From positions 62,001 to 126,000 of the forward strand of contig NZ_JAACFS010000004.1 of assembly GCF_029051645.1 (NCBI RefSeq): a stretch of DNA of 64,000 nucleotides. The letters run 5' to 3'. This document shows, piece after piece, positions 33,210 to 41,443 of this stretch. Position 1 is the first letter of the stretch; every line of letters begins with the position of its first letter. A program made the position numbers and the translations under genes. The notes under the pieces were generated by a model that ran no database searches, was not told the DNA's origin, and was given only the letters and a program-made list of their open reading frames with translations. The stretch is from Bradyrhizobium sp. CSA112 (GTDB taxonomy: Bacteria; Pseudomonadota; Alphaproteobacteria; Rhizobiales; Xanthobacteraceae).

Positions 33210-34385
33210 ATGGGCGGTGATTTCATTGGCCGCTGGCCTGCGGGTAGCGGCAGGAGAACGGCACGGCAAGCGAAACCCGGACAATACAGCGCAAAGGTGC
33301 TTGCTTGCGGCTCATTGCTGCTCTCGTGTGTCATCGTCGCTGGCATGGCGACGCAAACGGCATTGGCGGAAATAGCCGCGCCGGCCGCGGCACGCGTCGC
33401 TGACAACGAAAAAGACCAGGGCGGGCCTGGCGTCGCGCAAGCATCCCACACGCAGAAGTCGGAACCCGAAACAGTTCTGCGACAGCCTGAGGTGCAGAAG
33501 CCAGCGCCGGAAGCTGCCGTTCAAATGCCGGAAGCACGGAAATCGAGCCACGAGGCCAAGGATCTACCTGTACCACAGCTCGTCTTGCCGGGCGATCTGG
33601 CCAAGAAGATCGGCCAGAAGATCTGGCTGAATGAAACAGGCGGAAAAATTGATGCGATCACGTCATGGAGTGCGAACGAGGAATTCGCTTCCTTAGGGAT
33701 CGGTCATTTCATCTGGTTTCCTGTCGGCAAATGGCTGCCTTTCGAGGAGAGCTTTCCGGCCCTGCTCGAATTCATGCGCAAGAAGAACGTGCGTTTGCCC
33801 GCCTGGCTGGACCAGCCGCAAATTCCGGCCAACCCGTGGACAAGCCGGGCCGAGTTCAGGAGGAACTCCAACTCACCGCAGATGAAAGAGTTGAGGCAGT
33901 TTCTGCTCGACACCGTGGCGGAGCAGACGCAATTCATGGTGGCGCGGGCGCAAGGTGCGATGGAGAAGATCCTCAAGACGACGCCCGACGGCACGGAGCG
34001 CGAACATATCGTCATCCAGTTCACGCGCATCATTCGCGCCTCCGAGAATTTTTATCCGCTGATCGACTACATCAACTTCAAGGGCGAGGGCACCAACCCG
34101 AACGAAACCGCGATGGACAGGGAGACCGGGCGGCGGCAGGGTTGGGGTCTCAAGCAGGTGCTGCTGAAGATGAACGGTGATACCAGCGATCCGAAGGCCG
34201 TGCGCGCCGAATTCGCCGATGCGGCGCAATTCGTCCTGCAGCAGAGGGTTCGCAACCTTCCATCCAACCGTGTCTTCGAGGCCGGCTGGCTGCGCCGCGT
34301 CGCGACCTACCGCCCGATCGCGGATCCGGAATCGAGCCCCAAACGGGCTCTGAGGAAATCGTTGCGAGTGACGGCGGCTCAATAG
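33210..34385 (+). CDS. Exported lysozyme-like hypothetical protein
   Basis: A 391-residue protein with a basic start, a hydrophobic segment (VLACGSLLLSCVIVAGMATQT) and a Pro/Glu/Gln-rich linker to about residue 125. The following domain has KIWLNETGGKIDAITSW and ASLGIGHFIWFPVGKW, a pattern like the E...GIGH arrangement of T4-type lysozyme folds. A helix-rich stretch follows (RQFLLDTVAEQTQFMVARAQ). I would treat it as a possible peptidoglycan hydrolase or inactive relative. The start is ATG 33210; a frame of 18 more codons upstream is open but unconvincing. Confidence 0.6.
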   Translation: MGGDFIGRWPAGSGRRTARQAKPGQYSAKVLACGSLLLSCVIVAGMATQTALAEIAAPAAARVADNEKDQGGPGVAQASHTQKSEPETVLRQPEVQKPAPEAAVQMPEARKSSHEAKDLPVPQLVLPGDLAKKIGQKIWLNETGGKIDAITSWSANEEFASLGIGHFIWFPVGKWLPFEESFPALLEFMRKKNVRLPAWLDQPQIPANPWTSRAEFRRNSNSPQMKELRQFLLDTVAEQTQFMVARAQGAMEKILKTTPDGTEREHIVIQFTRIIRASENFYPLIDYINFKGEGTNPNETAMDRETGRRQGWGLKQVLLKMNGDTSDPKAVRAEFADAAQFVLQQRVRNLPSNRVFEAGWLRRVATYRPIADPESSPKRALRKSLRVTAAQ

Positions 34386-34401
34386 CTTTCCTATGAAGGG
34401 G

Positions 34402-34462
34402 ACAGGATTACGGTGACACTGCCCTCAACTGCAGTGAGAGTTTCGTGCACTGTCACCGTAAT
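34402..34462. repeat. Second copy of the 56-bp repeat, hairpin-forming
   Basis: Left arm ATTACGGTGACA (34407-34418) and right arm TGTCACCGTAAT (34451-34462) are perfectly complementary over 12 bases. It matches the copy at 32586 in sequence and orientation. Confidence 0.7.
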
Positions 34463-34531
34463 ACCGATAGAGTGGCCGGCCAGCGCTCCCCTTGTCACTG
34501 CGGTCAACAGCGCCGTGAGCGCGCTCAGCGA

Positions 34532-34603
34532 GTAGCCCGCATGAGCGCAGCGATATGCGGGGATGGACCATCCCCCGGATGTCGCTGCGCTCATCCGGGC
34601 TAC
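34532..34603. repeat. REP-type palindrome (GTAGCCCG...CGGGCTAC)
   Basis: Imperfect inverted repeat beginning GTAGCCCGCATGAGCGCAGC and ending ATCCGGGCTAC. Half of the same sequence recurs at 36380-36416, and a related element is at 43405-43483. Confidence 0.65.
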
Positions 34604-34611
34604 GCTTGCTG

Positions 34612-36297
34612 TCACTTTGTTCGGCGGGAGCGTTGATCCATCGCAGCCGCCATGCGCTCGCAGAAGATCGCGGCGAGTTCGTCGTTTGTCATACGGTCAA
34701 AACCGCTCAGCTCGGGGATTTTCTGCACCTCTGTGAGCAGAAATTCACGCGATGACTTGGTGTAGGTCTCCATCAGGAACTCGAAAAGTTCGTAGACCGT
34801 CTTGTATGTGCGCCCTGCTGGCTGTATCCGACCGAAGTAGGTCTCGGGATGATCTTTGTAATCCTTGAGTGCGTCGTCGCTGATCGGCATGTGGTGCAAA
34901 TAGGTTTTGCCATCCATGGCGCTAAACGTGATCATTACCTCGCGCTTGTCTTCAAGAACGACAGCTCCTGTTACTGTACCTACGATCCCACCTCTATCGT
35001 TATCAAAAACATAGGTCTCGCCAATTACCACACGTGATCCATCCCTCCGAAAAGTTTCTGAAGGGAGGCTTCCGTCAAATGTTGAGGGAAAGTTGGTGTA
35101 CCGTTCTAACGACTGACAAATTTTATAGGCGTCGATGTGTTGTTGTTTGAGTTTCCACGCGACCGAAAGCCGATAGTGACCGGGCCGATTGAAGTCGGGC
35201 ATGTTCAAGCCAAACGGAACTGCTGCAATAGGTACGCGCTCATTTAACATGCGATGAAATGGTAGGTTGGTAATAATCACATAAGCCTTGGCGTCAACGT
35301 GTCTCGCTTCGTAACGCTCTAGCGCGCGCACCGCCTTCTCGAACCAACTTGGCTTGCCTGAACCGTTGTTTGTCTCATCACAATTCAGGTCGACAAAGAT
35401 TAGACGGGTATCGTCTGCTGGCTTAGCAAGCGCCAAGTTCAAATGCGTGTTCAAGTGTGAGATAGGATTCGGATCGCTCGTGCCATCTGCATTCGTTCGA
35501 CCTAATAGACCTGCGACCGAGCGCATCTTGGCTTCAACCCAGAATTTGCGGCCGGTGGTCTGAGATACGGCCGCGAACTCGCAGTGCTTGGTGAGACCGT
35601 CTGTCTCGTCTTCGAGTGTCAACTTGAAGCCTGCGCGCAAGAGCGTATTCGCCACCATCAGCTCGTAGTAGGCACCTTGGAAATTTCCCGGATCAAGAAG
35701 CCGTTTCAGAAGGCGCGCTTGTAGTTCCACATTGTGATGGAGGAGATAAAGACTATAGGCCAGCCCCAAATAGCAGGCGACAAGGCCATTGATCTCAAAC
35801 TCGAATACTTCACCGGGCTTAAGAATTGATATTTGCTGATACCGACAATAGGCGTCATACCACCGCATGATTTGATGCCGCTCCGCGAGCGGTTTGGCGA
35901 TTTCCGCGTTGCCCCAAGCTGGCGTGAGCAGGTCCTTAAGATAATCGCTCAGGAAGTCCGGGAAGGTTTTCCATTTTGTGGAGTGAAAAATCTTGTCGCC
36001 AACGATTATCACTTGTCGATCATTCAATTTTGCAGAGAGGATCGGGCGTCCTAGGCCTTGCTGCTCCTTGCGCATCTGCTCTTTGGCGAGAAATTGCTCA
36101 TAGAACCGTTGGACCTGCTCCTGACGAATGGCAGGTTTCGGCTGGCCACCATGCGCGCCGTGACACCTCTTGTATTTTTTGCCGCTGCCGCAGTGGCAGG
36201 GCTGGTTACGACCAATTTTCAAGGGAAAATCCTTGTTAGGCGGTTCCGAGTCGCAATGACGATAGTTTAGGTTGATTGCGGATCTCGCCTCAACCAT
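34612..36297 (-). CDS. SEC-C zinc-motif protein with a PD-(D/E)xK-like nuclease core
   Basis: A 561-residue protein. The SEC-C metal motif is at residues 28-47 (IGRNQPCHCGSGKKYKRCHG), with ligands Cys34, Cys36, Cys45 and His46. After a helical region, residues about 205-260 read GAYYELMVANTLL, then KHCEFAAV and KFWVEAKMRS. E212, E240 and E255-x-K257 are arranged as in restriction-endonuclease folds. The middle has LIFVDLNCDETNNG and the C-terminus is beta-rich then helical. By eye its codon use is more AT-rich than its neighbours', suggesting recent acquisition. It is divergent from the HEPN-type gene. The nuclease call rests on motif reading only. Confidence 0.65.
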   Translation of the reverse strand: MVEARSAINLNYRHCDSEPPNKDFPLKIGRNQPCHCGSGKKYKRCHGAHGGQPKPAIRQEQVQRFYEQFLAKEQMRKEQQGLGRPILSAKLNDRQVIIVGDKIFHSTKWKTFPDFLSDYLKDLLTPAWGNAEIAKPLAERHQIMRWYDAYCRYQQISILKPGEVFEFEINGLVACYLGLAYSLYLLHHNVELQARLLKRLLDPGNFQGAYYELMVANTLLRAGFKLTLEDETDGLTKHCEFAAVSQTTGRKFWVEAKMRSVAGLLGRTNADGTSDPNPISHLNTHLNLALAKPADDTRLIFVDLNCDETNNGSGKPSWFEKAVRALERYEARHVDAKAYVIITNLPFHRMLNERVPIAAVPFGLNMPDFNRPGHYRLSVAWKLKQQHIDAYKICQSLERYTNFPSTFDGSLPSETFRRDGSRVVIGETYVFDNDRGGIVGTVTGAVVLEDKREVMITFSAMDGKTYLHHMPISDDALKDYKDHPETYFGRIQPAGRTYKTVYELFEFLMETYTKSSREFLLTEVQKIPELSGFDRMTNDELAAIFCERMAAAMDQRSRRTK

Positions 36298-36379
36298 TGG
36301 ACCTCGCCAAGCCGCAAAAAAGGTGTCGAAACCTTCCGATTCCGCGCTCGCTGAGCCGCCCCACAAAACTCTGGGAAAG

Positions 36380-36416
36380 GACCATCCCCGGATGTCGCTG
36401 CGCTTATCCGGGCTAC
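36380..36416. repeat. Half-copy of the REP-type palindrome
   Basis: Shares CCATCCCCCGGATGTCGCTG-like sequence and the terminal CCGGGCTAC with 34532-34603. The two copies flank the SEC-C gene. Confidence 0.55.
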
Positions 36417-36541
36417 GCTTGCTCGAATGGTTGACCGAACAGATGCACGCCCGGCGGCCGGTGAAGTCGTGGCGGCGAGCCTAGCCATCGCGGCGTCCCC
36501 GGCCTCTTTCCTACATTGCGTGAATCGGCGAAAATGCGCGC

Positions 36542-37855
36542 ATGGACCCAGATCAAATCGCCACCACGGAAGCGATCTGCCGCGAGGCGATCGAGCGGCT
36601 GCTCCGCTCGATTTCCATGAAGGACAGCGGCGGAGGATTGTCATCTTCATTCTTCTTCGGACATATCGGCGCTCGGCTATTCGAGCGGCGCATGGGGACC
36701 GAGATTTTCTATGACTCCAAAGCCCTGACCGAAGCTACGCTCTTTGTGCGACAGCACGGCCCCGCGCATTTGCGGCAGATGGACGTACGGGCAATCCAAA
36801 GTCTGCTCCAGAACTTCGTCATTGACCACTTCTGGCCCATCGGCGAGCAAGTGATGTTCAATGACGTGCAAGGCGATCTCGCCGATGCCGTCTCGTGGCG
36901 TGTGAAGAATGTTCTGGCCGGCCACCTCGCCGCCTCGTCGATCTTCACGCCCGAAACCGGCCTTACCCTCTACCCCTTGGTGCCGGTGGTTGTGCAGGAG
37001 GATTTCGACGGCGCGGTGTTCAGCTTTCTTCGCCCCGCTTCCCTCACGCATTCGTGGCTGGGTATCCATCCCTCAAACCCGCTTTCTCCGGACCATTTCT
37101 CCTGCATTAGTCCAGACCGGAAGCGCGAGCTAGTGACCGCTTGGCTTGGAGTCCGCGCGCCGAACTTTGAAGTCGCTGAAAAGCGGAAAGCCGCAATCTT
37201 GGGAGCGCTCGCGCTCACCTTGCCGCGCCATGAACGGAAACTGTTCAGCGGTAGGCACAACTTCGGCGGCCGCTGCACGTTCTCATCGTCCGACTCTACC
37301 GAGTCCTTCGGCGATCCTCCCCTGCCTTCGCTCATGCATGACGCCACCATCGAAGGCCACGACCATGCATGGCTTCATCGTCTTGGCGAGAAGCTAACTT
37401 CGGAGGATGGCACCGACGTCAAGCACTGCCGCGCGCTCGAATATTTTTATCGCGCTTGGCCGCTTAAGCCGAATGAGAGCTTTTCGCACATCTTCATGGC
37501 CATGGATTCGATTTTCGGCGATGCCAGCCGCGCCACGCAGGCGATCATCGACGCCGCCGCCAAGCATGGCGCGGATACGTTCCCCTATGAGCGGCTAAGG
37601 CTTCTCTTAAGCTTGCGCGCCACCGTCATTCATGGCGGCGCGCCGGACGTCCACGATTCCGGCAAATACCATAAGTATTATGCCGACTACGGCGAGGATC
37701 CGATCGTCGATATCGAGAAGATTACCGCGCAATGTTTCCGCGCCGTCATATTCGATGAAGTCTTGCAGGAACGGCCCGACCGGCGAGAAGAGATACGCGC
37801 CGCGGCTCTCGCATCGCGGCCATCGCGGGAGAATGGCGCGCCCGAGACGCGTTAA
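36542..37855 (+). CDS. HEPN-type (ApeA-like) protein
   Basis: A 437-residue protein without export signal. The N-terminal 250 residues (IATTEAICREAIERLLRSI, FFGHIGARLFERRMG, LPLVPVVVQEDFDG-like strands) form no domain I recognise. The C-terminal third is helical (ALEYFYRAWPLKPNESFSHIF, MAMDSIFGDASRATQAII) and contains R359-ATVI-H364, the RxxxxH signature of HEPN ribonucleases, followed by GGAPDVHDSGKYHKY. ApeA-type HEPN proteins act in phage abortive infection or RNA cleavage. The stop is only three bases from the 3' end of tRNA-Glu, a usual island boundary. Its divergent neighbour is the nuclease-like gene. Confidence 0.6.
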   Translation: MDPDQIATTEAICREAIERLLRSISMKDSGGGLSSSFFFGHIGARLFERRMGTEIFYDSKALTEATLFVRQHGPAHLRQMDVRAIQSLLQNFVIDHFWPIGEQVMFNDVQGDLADAVSWRVKNVLAGHLAASSIFTPETGLTLYPLVPVVVQEDFDGAVFSFLRPASLTHSWLGIHPSNPLSPDHFSCISPDRKRELVTAWLGVRAPNFEVAEKRKAAILGALALTLPRHERKLFSGRHNFGGRCTFSSSDSTESFGDPPLPSLMHDATIEGHDHAWLHRLGEKLTSEDGTDVKHCRALEYFYRAWPLKPNESFSHIFMAMDSIFGDASRATQAIIDAAAKHGADTFPYERLRLLLSLRATVIHGGAPDVHDSGKYHKYYADYGEDPIVDIEKITAQCFRAVIFDEVLQERPDRREEIRAAALASRPSRENGAPETR

Positions 37856-37858
37856 CTC

Positions 37859-37933
37859 TGGCGCTCCCTAGGGGAATTGAACCCCTGTTTCAGCCTTGAG
37901 AGGGCCGCGTCCTAACCGCTAGACGAAGGGAGC
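37859..37933 (-). tRNA. tRNA-Glu (CTC)
   Basis: On the minus strand the acceptor arm pairs GCTCCCT with AGGGAGC, with G as discriminator and an encoded CCA (37859-37861). The D-arm starts TCTAGCGGTTAGGA and the T-arm carries GGTTCAATTCC. The seven-base anticodon loop CTCTCAA places CTC at positions 34-36, reading GAG. The total is 75 bases with CCA. Confidence 0.95.
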
Positions 37934-38060
37934 GTTGGCCTCAGGGAATAGCCGCGAAATGTGCGGTGGGCAAGGCAAGTCTGAGGGGCCTCGCACGGTT
38001 GGGTAAATCTATTGCCTTGCGTCCTCGGGCGACCGGGAATTCCGGCCGATCGCGCAGGCC

Positions 38061-38399
38061 TCACGGCTCATTGACGAATCTGAGCTTTCCGGCGGGTTTC
38101 AGCGTCCTGGCGTCGAAGGTGCGGATTTCGGTCACCCCGCCTATATCCAGCGTCAGCACCAGCCGCTCGCCGGCGACCGCCGTCCCGACGATGCGGGCGC
38201 CCTTGGGCAGGGTTTCAGTGATATCCGTCGTGCTTGACGTGGGGCTTCCCTCGCTGCGGTAAAGACGGTACCCGACGGCGGTCAGGACCACGGCCACTGC
38301 GAGCGCCGAGGTCAGGCCCGCGATCAGCATCATCCGCCGCACCCGCGCGATCAGCGCGGCCTGCTCGGGGGTCGGTTCGGGCGCAACGGTATCGGTCAT
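38061..38399 (-). CDS. Single-pass membrane protein, unknown
   Basis: A 112-residue protein: a charged cytoplasmic start (PTPEQAALIARVRRMM), one transmembrane helix (LIAGLTSALAVAVVLTAVGY) and a small beta-rich outer domain (RIVGTAVAGERLVLTLDIGG, IRTFDARTLKPAGKLRF). It begins in the opposite direction from the pseudouridine synthase with the two starts overlapping at 38398-38399, so the promoters must sit inside each other's coding region. Family not recognised. Confidence 0.65.
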   Translation of the reverse strand: MTDTVAPEPTPEQAALIARVRRMMLIAGLTSALAVAVVLTAVGYRLYRSEGSPTSSTTDITETLPKGARIVGTAVAGERLVLTLDIGGVTEIRTFDARTLKPAGKLRFVNEP

Positions 38400-39426
38400 G
38401 CAAGATTCTGCTTTGGAACAAGGCTCATCTAACGGCGGTCAAAGGCTGGAGGTTACCGTCGGTGGCGACGAGGGATCGCCCCGCCTCGACCGCGTGCTCG
38501 CGGTGCTCCGCCCGGAACTGTCGCGCTCGCGGCTGAAGGCGCTGATTTTGGCCGGTTCCGTCTCGGCCAAAGGCACCCCCATCCGCGACCCCGCTTATCA
38601 TGTCGCTGCTGGAGATACGATCACAATCGACGTCCCCGAAGCGGTGGCGCCGGAGCCTGTGGGCGAGGATATCGCGCTCGATATCGTCTATGAGGATGAC
38701 GACATCATCGTTATCGACAAGCCCAAGGGTCTTGTCGTTCACCCCGCCGCCGGCCATGAGAGCGGCACGCTGGTCAACGCGCTGATCGCCCATTGCGGCG
38801 CCAGCCTTTCCGGCATCGGCGGCGTCCGTCGGCCGGGTATCGTGCACCGGCTCGACAAGGACACGACAGGGCTGATGGTGGTCGCCAAGAACGACCACGC
38901 GCATCAATCGCTGACCGCGCAATTCGCCGACCATGGCCGCACCGGTCCGATGCAGCGCGGCTACATGGCCTTCGTCTGGGGCGTGCCCAGCCGCCAGCGC
39001 GGCACGATCGACGCGCCGATCGACCGGCATCCTTATGCCCGCGAGAAGATGGCGGTGCGCCAAAGCGGCCGCGAGGCGATTACCCATTGGGAATTGCAGG
39101 CGGCGTATCAGGGACGCGACGGCAAGCCGGTCGCCTCGTTGCTCGCCTGCCAGCTCGAGACCGGGCGGACCCATCAGATCCGGGTGCACCTCGCCCATAT
39201 CGGCCATCCGCTGATGGGCGATGCCGTCTATGGCCCGCACTTCAAGACCAAGGCCGGGCAGCTCGGTACCCAAGGTAAGGATGCACTCACCGCGCTCGGC
39301 CGGCAGGCCCTGCACGCCTATCTGCTCGCCCTGGAACACCCCCGAACCGGGGAATTTTTGCATTGGGAGGCGGCTCTGCCGGAGGATCTGCTTCTCCTGC
39401 AACGTGCGCTGGAAGCGGCCGTATGA
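38398..39426 (+). CDS. rluD: RluA-family 23S rRNA pseudouridine synthase (RluD-like)
   Basis: A 342-residue enzyme that converts uridine to pseudouridine in rRNA. An S4 RNA-binding domain occupies about residues 28-85 (RLDRVLAVLRPELSRSRLKALI) and the catalytic Asp153 lies in HRLDKDTTGLMVV. Other RluA-type blocks are IDKPKGLVVHPAAGHESGTLVNAL, LETGRTHQIRVHLAHIGHPL and GRQALHAYLLALEHP. The N-terminal 15 residues may be overcalled. The layout fits RluD (U1911, U1915, U1917) by size and S4 domain; the exact sites are inferred. The next gene is rpoH after 215 bases. Confidence 0.9.
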   Translation: MQDSALEQGSSNGGQRLEVTVGGDEGSPRLDRVLAVLRPELSRSRLKALILAGSVSAKGTPIRDPAYHVAAGDTITIDVPEAVAPEPVGEDIALDIVYEDDDIIVIDKPKGLVVHPAAGHESGTLVNALIAHCGASLSGIGGVRRPGIVHRLDKDTTGLMVVAKNDHAHQSLTAQFADHGRTGPMQRGYMAFVWGVPSRQRGTIDAPIDRHPYAREKMAVRQSGREAITHWELQAAYQGRDGKPVASLLACQLETGRTHQIRVHLAHIGHPLMGDAVYGPHFKTKAGQLGTQGKDALTALGRQALHAYLLALEHPRTGEFLHWEAALPEDLLLLQRALEAAV

Positions 39427-39641
39427 CGCAGGCCTTTTGGAAAAGGCAAGGTATACCAATAGGTTATAGCTGCCACACGGGGACGTGACGTCAGCATTCC
39501 TTCCCTATTTGTTCGTTTTCGGCTATGTTGCACCTGCGCTGAATATCCAGCGCGGAACATCGCAGCGTGATTGGCTTTAACACAGCGATCACCTGCCGGG
39601 CCCGCCGCTATCGGGGGCCTGAACCACTGGAGGGCGCTCAA

Positions 39642-40550
39642 ATGGCCCGTACAGCTACCTTGCCGGTTCTCAATGGAGAATCCGGTCTGTCTAGATACCT
39701 CGCCGAGATCCGCAAATTCCCAATGCTGGAACCCCAGCAGGAATACATGTTCGCCAAGCGTTGGCGCGAACATGACGATCGCGACGCGGCACATCACCTT
39801 GTCACCAGCCATCTCCGGCTCGTGGCCAAGATCGCCATGGGCTATCGCGGCTACGGCTTGCCGATCTCCGAAGTTGTTTCGGAAGGCAATGTCGGCCTGA
39901 TGCAGGCGGTCAAGCGGTTCGAGCCCGAGAAGGGTTTTCGTCTCGCCACCTACGCCATGTGGTGGATCAAGGCCTCGATTCAAGAGTACATTCTGCGTTC
40001 CTGGTCGCTCGTGAAAATGGGCACCACCGCGAACCAGAAGAAGCTGTTCTTCAACCTGCGCAAGGCGAAGAGCAAGATCTCCGCGCTGGACGAGGGTGAT
40101 CTCCACCCCGACCAGGTGAAGCTGATTGCCAAGCGCCTCGGCGTGACGGATCAGGACGTGGTCGACATGAACCGCCGCCTCGGCGGCGACGCGTCGCTCA
40201 ACGCGCCGATCCGCGACGACGGTGAAGCCGGCGAATGGCAGGACTGGCTGGTCGATAACTCGCCCAACCAGGAAGCCGTGATGGCCGAGCACGAGGAGTT
40301 CGATCACCGCCGGCAGGCGCTGAACGGCGCCATCGGTGTGCTCAACCCGCGCGAACGCCGCATCTTCGAGGCGCGGCGGCTGGCGGAAGAGCCGATGACG
40401 CTGGAAGACCTCGCCGCCGAGTTCGGCGTCTCGCGCGAACGCGTGCGGCAGATCGAGGTCCGCGCTTTCGAAAAGGTGCAGTCGGCCGTCAAGGGCACGA
40501 TTGCCAAACAGGAAGCCAAGCAGGAAGCGGCGCTCGAAGCCGCGCACTGA
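39642..40550 (+). CDS. rpoH: RNA polymerase sigma factor RpoH (sigma-32)
   Basis: A 302-residue heat-shock sigma factor. Region 2 includes HHLVTSHLRLVAKIAMGYRG, SEGNVGLMQAVKRFEP and the -10 recognition stretch FRLATYAMWWIKASIQEYIL. The RpoH-box region is QKKLFFNLRKAKSKI. Region 4 ends with the DNA-contacting FGVSRERVRQIEVRAFEKV. The start is ATG 39642, with GGAGGGC nine bases upstream, even though the frame is open further. Bradyrhizobium species usually carry several rpoH copies, and this is one. The hairpin at 40577 terminates it. Confidence 0.95.
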   Translation: MARTATLPVLNGESGLSRYLAEIRKFPMLEPQQEYMFAKRWREHDDRDAAHHLVTSHLRLVAKIAMGYRGYGLPISEVVSEGNVGLMQAVKRFEPEKGFRLATYAMWWIKASIQEYILRSWSLVKMGTTANQKKLFFNLRKAKSKISALDEGDLHPDQVKLIAKRLGVTDQDVVDMNRRLGGDASLNAPIRDDGEAGEWQDWLVDNSPNQEAVMAEHEEFDHRRQALNGAIGVLNPRERRIFEARRLAEEPMTLEDLAAEFGVSRERVRQIEVRAFEKVQSAVKGTIAKQEAKQEAALEAAH

Positions 40551-40576
40551 CCGCGCGATCGAGGTAACTGATAACG

Positions 40577-40604
40577 AAAGCCGGCGGCAACGCCGGCTTT
40601 TTTG
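40577..40604 (+). terminator. Rho-independent terminator of rpoH
   Basis: AGCCGGCG-GCAA-CGCCGGCT hairpin (40579-40598) followed by TTTTTGTTTTT, 26 bases after the rpoH stop. Confidence 0.85.
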
Positions 40605-40636
40605 TTTTTGGGGGTTAGTTTTTCGACAAGCGAGCT

Positions 40637-40766
40637 GTCGTCCCTGCGAACGCAGGGACCCATACGCCGCGGCGGATGTGAGGAAAACGGTACACGTTGG
40701 CTTTATTTGTCCACGTCGCAGCAATGAACATTTGTGGTTATGGGTCCCCGCGTTCGCGGGGACGAC
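40637..40766. repeat. 130-bp repeat with inverted ends, copy A
   Basis: The ends are GTCGTCCCTGCGAACGCAGG and the complementary GGGGACGAC. The core reads CCATACGCCGCGGCG... to GTGGTTATGGG. Related copies occur at 45569 (inverted) and 46611. Confidence 0.75.
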
Positions 40767-40819
40767 CAAGCCGAGGGGGCCGCACTCTCCTTACCCTCGA
40801 TGACGACCGCCCATCGCCC

Positions 40820-41443
40820 CTACTCCCCCCACTCCCGCGCCATCTTTGCGAGTGCGCAGCCCTCGCAATAACGCGCGTCCTTGTAGTCGATCCAGTTATG
40901 CGCATAGACGCGATCGAGCGGGATGCCGTAACGCGCGCGAAGCACCTTCACCAGAATTCGCCACGCGGCGATTTGCGCCTCCGTCGGCCCGCGCGTCACG
41001 TCGGGATAGTTGCCGGCGAATTCGACGCCGACCGAATTATTGCCGATCACCTGGCGAAAGGTCGGTCCGTTGTCGATGTACTTGTTGTCGTTGCGATTGG
41101 CGCCGTCGCCATGGGTCGGCACCAGATGTTCGGCGACCGCCCAGTACACGGTGCCGTCAGTTTCAACCCAGACCATGACGCCGCGCCGGGTCGGATTCTT
41201 CGACTGCGCCAGCGCGCCGCCGCGCGCCGAGCCGGCCGGCCCTTCGGTCTGGTGCACGATGATGTTGCGCCAGGGATGGGCCTTTGAAAGGTCGCCCCAT
41301 GGCGCCAGCCACACCATCTTCAGGCCGGGAATATCCGGCGTGCCCGACGAGCGCGCGATTGTCGCGAGGTCGAGCGTTTGTGCGGAGGCGGATGCGGGAA
41401 ATGCGAGGACGCAAAGCGCCAGCGCAAGCAAACGAGGATTCAT
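40820..41443 (-). CDS. Exported amidase / peptidoglycan-recognition type protein
   Basis: A 207-residue protein with signal peptide (LLALALCVLAFPASASA). The fold matches N-acetylmuramoyl-L-alanine amidase (Amidase_2) and PGRP proteins: WRNIIVHQTEGPAGSARGGA with the first Zn-type His, NSVGVEFAGNYPD in the centre and VYAHNWIDYKDARYCEGCAL at the end. The usual second His and Cys or Asp ligands are likely His in YAHN and Asp or Cys in the final segment. It lies downstream of the diguanylate cyclase, overlapping its stop by four bases, a curious pairing. Confidence 0.78.
   Translation of the reverse strand: MNPRLLALALCVLAFPASASAQTLDLATIARSSGTPDIPGLKMVWLAPWGDLSKAHPWRNIIVHQTEGPAGSARGGALAQSKNPTRRGVMVWVETDGTVYWAVAEHLVPTHGDGANRNDNKYIDNGPTFRQVIGNNSVGVEFAGNYPDVTRGPTEAQIAAWRILVKVLRARYGIPLDRVYAHNWIDYKDARYCEGCALAKMAREWGE

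Noticed and set aside
36542..37933. tRNA-Glu as a proven integration site with attL/attR
   Set aside because: I could not find a second copy of the tRNA 3' end elsewhere in the window, nor any integrase gene. The position is only suggestive.
38425..39459. 344-codon minus-strand frame over rluD
   Set aside because: It is antisense to a well-supported pseudouridine synthase with HRLDKDTTG.
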